Shown: piece after piece, positions 57,624 to 64,000 of the stretch | Position numbering within the stretch: the first letter of the stretch is position 1 | Layout: every line of letters begins with the position of its first letter | DNA from: Pectobacterium carotovorum | GTDB lineage: Bacteria > Pseudomonadota > Gammaproteobacteria > Enterobacterales > Enterobacteriaceae | Reading direction: 5' to 3' | NCBI RefSeq assembly: GCF_900129615.1 | Contig: NZ_FQWI01000009.1 | Coordinates: 62,001-126,000, forward strand | Length of the DNA stretch: 64,000 bases | The notes under the pieces: model-generated | Told to the model about the DNA's origin: nothing | The model's input: only the letters and a program-made list of their open reading frames with translations | The model's database searches: none | Translations under genes and position numbers: made by a program

Positions 57624-57672
57624 TATGGCACCGTAGGTGCAGCTAAAACGATAATGAATCTGAAAAGGATTG

Positions 57673-58689
57673 ATGTTGAAGACGCAAAGTCATGCATTTA
57701 CTCAGGGATTGGTTCCACTCAAGATTATTTCTACCGGCAGCGCGCTTCCTGCGCAGCGGGTGACGTCGGCTGAATTAGATGTGCGGCTCAATAAGCCCGC
57801 CGGTTATGTCGAAAGCCGTTCAGGCATTATCTATCGTCACCATGCCGATAATCATGCCAGCCAGGCCGAGCTCGGTGTGGCGGCGTTAAATGACGCGCTG
57901 GCGCGGGGAATTATTCCGCCCGCGTCAATCGATCTGCTGCTGTTTGCTTCTGCCATTCCGATTCAGGCACTGCCTTATAGCGCCAGCCATTTATTAAAAG
58001 CGTCGTCTCTACCAAAAGGGACGGCCTGTTTTGATATTAACAGCAGCTGCGTCAGCTTTATTTCCGCGCTTCAGGTGGCAGCTGGTTTGCTGAATACCGG
58101 CGCTTATCGGCGCATTGCCATTGTCTCTACCGAACTGGCCTCACGCGGCATTGACTGGGATGACGAAGAGTCGTCGCTGATTTTTGGCGATGGTGCCGCG
58201 TGCGCCATTGTTGAACGCGGCGATGGGCGCAGCGGTATTGCGGCGTGTTTGCTGGAAACTTATCCGAAGGGCAGCGAACTGTGTCAAATCCGCGCAGGCG
58301 GCACCTTGCGCAACCCGCGTGCGGGGATGGAGCTACATGATTTTCTGTTCCACATGCAGGGAAAACGGCTGTTCAGGCAGGCTTCTGCCTTGATTGAAGG
58401 CTATCTGCAACGTCTGCTGGATGCCAGCGGCTATTCGCTGGATCAGATGGCGGCGGTGGTTCCGCATCAGGCCAGCCACCTGTCGCTGGAACATATGCGC
58501 AAGCGGCTGGCGATTCCGACGGAAAGGCTGATTGATATTTATCGCTATCACGGTAATCAGGTGGCGGCCTCGATTCCGACGGCGCTGCATCATGCCATCG
58601 TGACGCAGCGTCTGCCTGAGGGTGAACCCGCGATGCTGGTCGGTACGGCCGCCGGGTTGACGCTGGGCGGGATGGTACTGATCCCATGA
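57673..58689 (+). CDS. 3-oxoacyl-ACP synthase III-like ketosynthase
   Basis: 338 residues from ATG 57673 with AAAAGGA upstream; an in-frame TTG lies one codon earlier. Counting from that TTG, the thiolase-fold triad is Cys127 (NSSCVSF), His266 (VPHQASH) and Asn296 (YHGNQVA), as in FabH-type enzymes. It should condense an acyl-CoA or acyl-ACP by decarboxylation or head-to-head Claisen chemistry. The divergence from FabH and the genomic setting resemble specialised ketosynthases such as OleA, but the substrate is unknown. First gene of a seven-gene coupled operon. It overlaps the next gene by four bases (ATGA). Confidence 0.85.
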   Translation: MLKTQSHAFTQGLVPLKIISTGSALPAQRVTSAELDVRLNKPAGYVESRSGIIYRHHADNHASQAELGVAALNDALARGIIPPASIDLLLFASAIPIQALPYSASHLLKASSLPKGTACFDINSSCVSFISALQVAAGLLNTGAYRRIAIVSTELASRGIDWDDEESSLIFGDGAACAIVERGDGRSGIAACLLETYPKGSELCQIRAGGTLRNPRAGMELHDFLFHMQGKRLFRQASALIEGYLQRLLDASGYSLDQMAAVVPHQASHLSLEHMRKRLAIPTERLIDIYRYHGNQVAASIPTALHHAIVTQRLPEGEPAMLVGTAAGLTLGGMVLIP

Positions 58690-59714
58690 GAGTCTTCGTC
58701 ACGGGCGCAACCAGCGGGCTGGGGCGTAACGCGGTGGAATGGCTGCTCCAGGCCGGGCATCAGGTGTTGGCCTGCGGGCGCGATCGCATGGTGGGGCAAC
58801 AGCTTGAAGTGCAGGGTGCGCAGTTCGCCCGCATTGATTTGGTGGAAACGTCGGTAGAGCAGTTTCGAACGCTGATGGCGGGCTGTGACGTGGTCTGGCA
58901 CTGTGCCGCAAAATCCTCACCGTGGGGTCAATATGATGATTTTCACCAGAATAATACCGAGGTAACGGCGCGACTGGCTGAGGCCGCGGGTCAGTTGGGG
59001 ATCCCGCGTTTTGTGCACATCTCCACGCCCGCGATTTACTTTGATTATCAGCACCACCTGAATATTGATGAAAGCTACCGTGCGGTGCGTTTTGCCAATC
59101 ACTATGCACAGACCAAATTTCTGGCGGAAGAACGGCTTCAGGCACTGACGTCACGCTACCCGCAAACCACCTATGTCATCCTGCGCCCGCGTGGCCTGTT
59201 TGGCCCGCATGACCGTGTGATTCTGCCGCGTGTTCTGGAGCAGATCGCGGTGGGTGGCGGCGTGCTGCGTCTCCCGCGCGGTGGCGAAGCGCTGCTGGAT
59301 CTGACGTTTGTCGGCAACGTGGTAGAGGCGATGGCGCTTGCCAGCCAGCGCACGGGGTTAGTTTCAGGTTCGGCGTACAACATTACCAATCATGAGCCCG
59401 CACGCCTTGCAGACATGCTCCAGCAACTGCTGGTCGGTCAGTTGGGCATGAGTTATCGCGTTAAGGCCGTGCCGTATCCGTTACTGCACGCGGTGGCCGG
59501 TGGTATGGAACTGTTCTCGTGGTTTAGCCGAAAAGAGCCGCTGCTGACGCGCTATAGCGCGGGGGCGGTGAATTTTGATATGACGCTCAGCGCGGAGAAA
59601 GCGCAGCAAGAGCTGGGCTATCAGCCGCGTTTTTCCCTCCAGCAGGGTATCGAGTTAACCGGTAGCTGGTTCAAAACACACCTTGCGCAGCGGAGCACTG
59701 ACGGACATGACTAA
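58686..59714 (+). CDS. NAD(P)-dependent epimerase/3-beta-HSD-like reductase
   Basis: 342 residues, extended short-chain dehydrogenase. The N-terminal Rossmann motif is TGATSGLGR (residues 6-14), the active-site residues are Ser113 (HISTPA), Tyr140 and Lys144 (YAQTKF). The layout fits the 3-beta-hydroxysteroid dehydrogenase/OleD-like group, which reduces 3-ketoacyl or 2-alkyl-3-keto groups. It probably reduces the keto product of the preceding ketosynthase; this is inference from order. Overlaps both neighbours, by four and eight bases. Confidence 0.82.
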   Translation: MRVFVTGATSGLGRNAVEWLLQAGHQVLACGRDRMVGQQLEVQGAQFARIDLVETSVEQFRTLMAGCDVVWHCAAKSSPWGQYDDFHQNNTEVTARLAEAAGQLGIPRFVHISTPAIYFDYQHHLNIDESYRAVRFANHYAQTKFLAEERLQALTSRYPQTTYVILRPRGLFGPHDRVILPRVLEQIAVGGGVLRLPRGGEALLDLTFVGNVVEAMALASQRTGLVSGSAYNITNHEPARLADMLQQLLVGQLGMSYRVKAVPYPLLHAVAGGMELFSWFSRKEPLLTRYSAGAVNFDMTLSAEKAQQELGYQPRFSLQQGIELTGSWFKTHLAQRSTDGHD

Positions 59715-60513
59715 TATTTCGACGTTTGAAGTAGGGTACTGCCTGCATCCGGGTTGTATGGCGCTGCGTGGTGCGGGATGGAAAGTGTGCCGTTTTCCGG
59801 CGCGGGTCTGGATGCTGGAAAGTCAGGGTAAGCGCTGGCTGTGGGATACCGGCTATGCTCAGCATTTTACCGATGCCACGCGTTCCGGCCTGTTTCAACT
59901 GTACCGCAGAATGACGCCGGTGCATTTTGAAACGAAAGACGCGCTGATTCACCAACTACACGCGCAGGGCATTCAGCCTGCCGATATCGACGGCCTGATC
60001 ATCTCCCATTTCCACGGCGATCATATCGCGGGGCTGCGGGACTTCCCCTCCGTGCCGTTTATCTGTTCGGCGCTGGGCTGGCAGCAGACGCGGAACCTGC
60101 GCGGTTTCGCCGCGTTGAAACGGGCATTTGTCCCCGCGCTGATTCCTGAACATTTCGAGCAAGCGCTCCAGTTTGTTGAGAGCTTCCCGCTCACCGATCT
60201 GCCAGCCGAGCTGGCACCGTTTACGCAAGGCTATGCGTTGCCCGGTAGCGACAAAGAGATCGTGCTGGTGCCGTTGCCCGGCCATGCCGCCGGACACCTT
60301 GGCGTGTTTGTGCTGACCGAAAACGGCTGGGTGCTGCTGGCAAGTGATGCCGCCTGGTCGCCGCACAGCTATCGTGAAGGTCGCGGGCCGTCGCGGTTGG
60401 CGAATCTGGTGATGGACGATCCAAAAGCCTATTACCACACGCTGGACCAACTGCATCAGCTGCACCTGAACGGACAGGTCGAGATTCGTCTGTGCCACGA
60501 GGGTGACCTATGA
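59707..60513 (+). CDS. Metallo-beta-lactamase-fold hydrolase
   Basis: 268 residues from ATG 59707, eight bases inside the end of the preceding gene; a longer in-frame start at 59683 was rejected. Zinc motif HFHGDH is at residues 101-106, with PGHAAGHLGVF and the LASDAAW segment supplying later ligands. It is of the lactonase/glyoxalase-like branch. In this operon it could hydrolyse a thioester, lactone or ester intermediate. It could also be a quorum-quenching-type lactonase, but operon context favours a biosynthetic role. No signal peptide. It overlaps the next gene by four bases. Confidence 0.8.
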   Translation: MTNISTFEVGYCLHPGCMALRGAGWKVCRFPARVWMLESQGKRWLWDTGYAQHFTDATRSGLFQLYRRMTPVHFETKDALIHQLHAQGIQPADIDGLIISHFHGDHIAGLRDFPSVPFICSALGWQQTRNLRGFAALKRAFVPALIPEHFEQALQFVESFPLTDLPAELAPFTQGYALPGSDKEIVLVPLPGHAAGHLGVFVLTENGWVLLASDAAWSPHSYREGRGPSRLANLVMDDPKAYYHTLDQLHQLHLNGQVEIRLCHEGDL

Positions 60514-61796
60514 TTCCGCTGATGACGATCTGGCACTATTTCCGCGCCAGACGCCTGAGTTTTACTACCCGTCAGGCGCTTGAACGCCATCAGCAGAATC
60601 AGCTCGCCCGCTTCGCGCGACGGGTGCTGGCGCGTAGTCCCTATTTTCGTCCTTACTGCCAGCTTCCTATTACGTCGTGGCCGACGATGGATAAAGCCGT
60701 AATGATGGCCGAATTCGATCGCATGAACACCGCCGGGCTTAAGAAAGATGACCTGCTTGCCTGCGCGCGCCGCAGCGAAGCGGATCGCGACTTCACGCCG
60801 AATGTGAACGGGTTTAGCGTCGGGCTGTCGTCCGGTACGTCTGGCCAGCGCGGTCTGTTTGTTGTCAGCCCGCGCGAACAGCAGATTTGGGCTGGAGGCA
60901 TGCTGGCGAAAATGCTGCCGGACGGTTTACGCGCCGGTGAACGGGTGGCGCTGTTTCTGCGGGCGGATAACAACCTGTATCACAGCGTCGATAACCGCTG
61001 GCTCAGCCTGTCGTTTTACGATCTCTTTGCGCCATTTCCCGGCCATTTTGCGCGGCTGGAAGCGTGGTCACCGTCGATTATCGTTGCCCCCACACAGGTG
61101 CTGCGCGAGCTGGCGCTGGCGGTACAGCGCGGCGAACTGCGGCTAGCGGTCAAAAAGGTGATTTCCGTGGCCGAGGTACTGGAGCCGCAGGATAAGCAAC
61201 TGTTGCAGCAGGTCTTCGGGCAAGTAGGGGAAGTGTATCAGGCAACGGAAGGCTTTCTGGCATCGACCTGTGAACATGGCACGCTGCATCTTAACGAAGA
61301 ATTTATTCACATTGAGCCGCAGTGGCTGGATGACGAACGCTTTACGCCCATCATTACCGATTTCACCCGCAGCACGCAGCCGATTGTGCGCTATCGGCTG
61401 GATGATGTGCTGGTCAAACAGCGGGAACCCTGTGCGTGTGGCCGCGTGACGATGGCGATTGCCCGTATTGAAGGGCGCAGTGATGACAGCCTGAGATTGC
61501 CGAACCACAGCGGTGAGCCTCAGACCGTGTTTGCGGATCTCTGTAGCCGGATTATCGCTAACGCGCTGCCGCTGCATGCCGACTATCGGCTGGTGCAGCA
61601 GGGCGACGCGACGCTGCATTTATCCGCCGCGTGTAGCCTGCCGGAGCTGGAAGCCTGTCAGGACAGTCTGGTGCAGCAGTTTGCGTTGCAGGGCATTGAT
61701 GCATCGCGGCTGCTGTGGCATCTCACCGCCGGGGAGATCGCGCCGGAATTTACGCAAAAGCGCAGACGGATTACCCGTTTGAAGGGGGAAGCATGA
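60510..61796 (+). CDS. F390-synthetase/PaaK-like adenylate-forming enzyme
   Basis: 428 residues. The AMP-binding phosphate loop is LSSGTSGQRG (residues 106-115). YQATEGFLAST and PIVRYRLDD match the A5 and A7/A8-type motifs of phenylacetate-CoA ligase relatives. CACGR near residue 308 is a cysteine pair seen in this branch. It belongs to a small hypothetical adenylate-forming family sometimes labelled F390-synthetase-related. It should activate a carboxylic acid as adenylate and pass it to CoA or another acceptor; the substrate is unknown. Its stop overlaps the PAP2 gene start. Confidence 0.78.
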   Translation: MIPLMTIWHYFRARRLSFTTRQALERHQQNQLARFARRVLARSPYFRPYCQLPITSWPTMDKAVMMAEFDRMNTAGLKKDDLLACARRSEADRDFTPNVNGFSVGLSSGTSGQRGLFVVSPREQQIWAGGMLAKMLPDGLRAGERVALFLRADNNLYHSVDNRWLSLSFYDLFAPFPGHFARLEAWSPSIIVAPTQVLRELALAVQRGELRLAVKKVISVAEVLEPQDKQLLQQVFGQVGEVYQATEGFLASTCEHGTLHLNEEFIHIEPQWLDDERFTPIITDFTRSTQPIVRYRLDDVLVKQREPCACGRVTMAIARIEGRSDDSLRLPNHSGEPQTVFADLCSRIIANALPLHADYRLVQQGDATLHLSAACSLPELEACQDSLVQQFALQGIDASRLLWHLTAGEIAPEFTQKRRRITRLKGEA

Positions 61797-62449
61797 TGCG
61801 ATTTCCTCAACACACGCTGCTATTACGGCTGAAAGCGCTGCTCTTCGGCTGGGGAACGGTCGGCGTGGTGTATCAACTGAGCGCGCAGTTTCAGGGGCAG
61901 GGAACAGTGCTGCCGACGTCGCTGGTTGATGAGTGGATTCCCTTTAGCGCTTCGGCTATCTGGCTGTATCTCTCCTTTTTCATCATCGTGCCGCTGTCCT
62001 ATTTATCCTGCCCAATGTCGCGTCTGGCAGGGTTGCGGCGGGCAACGCAGCTCACCGCGTTGATTGCGGGCGCGGTGTACCTGATTTTTCCGACTACGAT
62101 GGTGTATCCGCAGGTCGTCGGGGACGATTTTTCCACGCGTGTGCTACAGCTTTTGCTGTTTATCGACTCGCCACAGAATTGCCTGCCGTCGCTGCATATT
62201 GCGCTAACGGTGCTGGCGGTGTGGGCGATGAGCGATGGCCAGCAGAAGGTGAAAACCGGCTTTTATCTTCTCTGGGGCATCGCGATTGCCTTTTCCATCC
62301 TGCAACTGCGCCGCCACCTGTTCATCGATCTGGTGACTGGCGCGATGCTGGCGGGGATCGCGGGATGGGTCTTTCTGCGTAGCCGAGAGGCGGTGAAGGC
62401 CATTTCCCCAGCGGCTCCGCTGCCTAACGACAAGCAGCATCAGGAATGA
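61793..62449 (+). CDS. PAP2-superfamily membrane phosphatase
   Basis: 218 residues from ATG 61793 (GGGGGAA upstream; a second ATG follows at once). Five or six membrane helices. It has CLPSLHIAL (PAP2 motif 2, catalytic His) and RRHLFIDLVTGAMLAG (motif 3, His and Asp). The first PAP2 motif is degenerate, as in the PAP2_3/inositolphosphotransferase-like subgroup. Such proteins dephosphorylate lipid phosphates or transfer phospho-head groups. In this operon it probably acts on a lipid intermediate. It overlaps the preceding gene by four bases. Confidence 0.78.
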   Translation: MMRFPQHTLLLRLKALLFGWGTVGVVYQLSAQFQGQGTVLPTSLVDEWIPFSASAIWLYLSFFIIVPLSYLSCPMSRLAGLRRATQLTALIAGAVYLIFPTTMVYPQVVGDDFSTRVLQLLLFIDSPQNCLPSLHIALTVLAVWAMSDGQQKVKTGFYLLWGIAIAFSILQLRRHLFIDLVTGAMLAGIAGWVFLRSREAVKAISPAAPLPNDKQHQE

Positions 62450-62453
62450 CATC

Positions 62454-63578
62454 ATGATCGATTTGGCACTACCCATTGTCTTCATGCTGGTTGTGGTGAT
62501 TGGCGAAGCGCTGGTTTTACAGTGGATGCAGCGTGAAACGGTGAACTGGCATGACGTGGTTTTCAACCTGAATTCAGGGCATATCATGCTGTGGCTCTTT
62601 CGCAGCGTGGAAATTTTTTGCTATGGCTATGTCGCGGCGCATTTCAGTTTTGGCTGGGTGGAAACCTGGCCGCCGGTGCTGATGTGGCTGTTCGCGATAC
62701 TCGCCTGGGATTTCGGTTTCTATTGGCTACACCGCCTGCACCACACCTTCGGCGTGCTGTGGGCGGTGCATGTGGTTCATCATCAGGGCGAGCATTTCAA
62801 TCTGTCGCTGGGCGTGCGTAACTCCTGGTATTCCTCGCTGACTTCGATTCCGTTCTTCCTGATTCTGGCGCTGCTCGGCGTTCCGCTATACGTGTTCGTC
62901 ACCGTTTCCATCCTGCATTACAGCGTTCAACTGTTTAACCATAATGCCATGACGCCCAAACTGGGCTGGCTGGAGAAGGTGCTGGTGACACCGGCACACC
63001 ATCGCGTACACCACGTGAACGACCGGGCGTACGCCGATAAGAACTTCGGCGGTACCTTTATTTTTTGGGACAAGCTGTTCGGCAGCTTTTGTCCGCAGCT
63101 GCCTGACACGCCTTTCCGATACGGCGCGGGTCGGGAAATACCCTCGAAAAACCCGTTTTGGGCCAGTAATCTGCCTTTTCTGTCGTACCTGAAACTGTCG
63201 GTGCGCCGTACGCGTCAGGCGACGTTTCACTGTACGCCGATGGCGTTGATTGCTGGTGCAATGCTGCTGTTTGCGCTGGTGGTGGGCTACGTCTACCTGT
63301 ATGGCTACGGCTATGATTCCGCCGATCTGTCGCAGGCGGCGCTCTTCCTATTGCTGGTGGCGGGGGCGGTTGCGCTGGGCGGCATTTCCGAAGGACGACG
63401 CTGGGGTATTTACGTTTGGCTGCTGGTGGGGCTGCTATTCCCTGCCGTGTTTCTTGTCTATCTGGGCTGGGAAGCGCTCTACTGGAAGATGGCGATGCTG
63501 ATGCTGGCGCTGCACGGGCTGGCGATGGCGGTCGGCTGGGGCCGACGCCCCCTGATTGAGGAGCATGAAAATGTCTAG
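62454..63578 (+). CDS. Sterol desaturase/fatty acid hydroxylase superfamily membrane protein
   Basis: 374 residues. It is a membrane di-iron enzyme with histidine clusters HRLHH (residues 93-97), HVVHHQGEH (106-114) and AHHRVHH (about 178-184). These are the eight-histidine motifs of the fatty acid hydroxylase superfamily. An N-terminal membrane region and four extra C-terminal hydrophobic segments (about 255-370) are present, the latter beyond the catalytic domain. It would hydroxylate or desaturate a lipid acyl or alkyl chain with oxygen. It starts four bases after the PAP2 stop and overlaps the desaturase gene by eight bases. The substrate is unknown. Confidence 0.83.
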   Translation: MIDLALPIVFMLVVVIGEALVLQWMQRETVNWHDVVFNLNSGHIMLWLFRSVEIFCYGYVAAHFSFGWVETWPPVLMWLFAILAWDFGFYWLHRLHHTFGVLWAVHVVHHQGEHFNLSLGVRNSWYSSLTSIPFFLILALLGVPLYVFVTVSILHYSVQLFNHNAMTPKLGWLEKVLVTPAHHRVHHVNDRAYADKNFGGTFIFWDKLFGSFCPQLPDTPFRYGAGREIPSKNPFWASNLPFLSYLKLSVRRTRQATFHCTPMALIAGAMLLFALVVGYVYLYGYGYDSADLSQAALFLLLVAGAVALGGISEGRRWGIYVWLLVGLLFPAVFLVYLGWEALYWKMAMLMLALHGLAMAVGWGRRPLIEEHENV

Positions 63579-64000
63579 TGTGCTTCCCGCCAAACTGTAT
63601 CCTGCGAAGGGCGAACAGGCTTTCCATCGGGCATTGCAGCGGGAAACGTCGGCCTATCTCCGCGCTAATCACGATCATCGCTTTGCCGATAGCGGGCAGT
63701 TTATTAAGGCCGGATTACTCTTTTTATGCTGCATCACCTGTTATGCCCTTTGTTTAGTGCAGCAGGCGGCATGGGCGTTCTTCCTGAGCTATTTTTCTTT
63801 CATCATGCTGTCGATGTTATTGAATATCATCGTTAATCATGACGCCTCCCATAATACCTTTTTCCGCAGTCCGACACTGAACCGCGTGGTCGGGCGCATC
63901 GTCACGTTGCCATTAGGCATCGATCCCGATTACTGGCGTTTGCGTCACGTGGACTTCCACCATCTTTATCCGAATGTGGAACATTACGATCTGGATACGG
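63571..64000 (+). CDS. Fatty acid desaturase, N-terminal part (3' end outside window)
   Basis: The frame starts at ATG 63571, eight bases before the end of the sterol-desaturase gene, and is open to the window edge (143 codons). Two hydrophobic segments (about 47-88) precede the di-iron histidine boxes HDASH (90-94) and HVDFHH (126-131). This order is typical of the membrane fatty acid desaturase family. The third box lies beyond the window. It may continue the operon with further genes outside. It was found by reading the frame, because no stop codon closes it here. Confidence 0.85.
   Translation, partial: MSSVLPAKLYPAKGEQAFHRALQRETSAYLRANHDHRFADSGQFIKAGLLFLCCITCYALCLVQQAAWAFFLSYFSFIMLSMLLNIIVNHDASHNTFFRSPTLNRVVGRIVTLPLGIDPDYWRLRHVDFHHLYPNVEHYDLDT

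Noticed and set aside
59707-60513. Metallo-hydrolase as an AHL-degrading lactonase (quorum quenching) linked to expI
   Set aside because: It is translationally coupled inside a lipid-type operon 6 kb away from expI; the HFHGDH motif alone does not define an AHL lactonase.
57673-63578. Canonical oleABCD olefin cluster
   Set aside because: Only OleA- and OleD-like enzymes can be argued; the ligase is PaaK-like and no OleB alpha/beta hydrolase is present.

Overview
The window looks like chromosomal DNA of a soft-rot enterobacterium, most likely Pectobacterium. Housekeeping genes (gor, glyQS, mtlADR, sodA, fdhD, aldB, xyl, argG) closely resemble their E. coli counterparts. Among them lie plant-pathogen traits: a convergent, overlapping luxI/luxR pair of the expI/expR type, and a pectin methylesterase. 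ERIC repeats also place the sequence in the Enterobacterales.

Layout. 1-7.3 kb: the end of an alkyl-sulfatase gene, a TfoX-like protein, rlmJ, gor, a RelE-type toxin-antitoxin pair with palindromic operators, a Fur-box-preceded siderophore-interacting protein, dsbG and a LysE-type exporter. 7.4-9.1 kb: a three-gene hipB-hipS-hipT toxin-antitoxin operon, in which the HipA N-terminal subdomain is a separate protein. 9.2-16.6 kb: a six-gene operon with a dipeptide-type ABC importer, a luciferase-like monooxygenase and an AhpD-like protein. 16.8-22.3 kb: ghrB, a chemoreceptor with a sigma-28 promoter, tag-yiaC and a TauE-type exporter preceded by 18-bp tandem repeats. 22.4-25.4 kb: glyQS.

25.5-28.5 kb is an AT-rich island of three coupled genes between glyS and yiaF. 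They encode a MotA-like protein with a long coiled-coil tail, a MotB/OmpA-like protein and an HNH nuclease. This is the gene content of a type II Zorya anti-phage system. 28.9-41.3 kb: yiaF, the mannitol operon with four CRP sites, yibL, a second chemoreceptor, sodA, fdhD, aldB and wecH. 41.3-49.7 kb: the xylose regulon, with xylAB divergent from xylFGH-xylR and an ERIC element just before xylF. 49.8-57.2 kb: a DJ-1 family protein, argG, expI/expR, a pectin methylesterase without a signal peptide behind an FtrA-like regulator, a rhodanese and glpM.

57.4-64 kb: an ERIC element whose right half is interrupted by eight successive small hairpins. It is followed by a tightly coupled operon that runs off the window: ketoacyl synthase III-like, epimerase-type SDR, metallo-hydrolase, PaaK/F390-synthetase-like enzyme, PAP2 phosphatase, sterol-desaturase-type hydroxylase and fatty acid desaturase. 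Together these read as an uncharacterised lipid or fatty-acid-derived metabolite pathway, and this is the least explained part of the window. Start codons were chosen by homology, ribosome-binding sites and gene overlaps.
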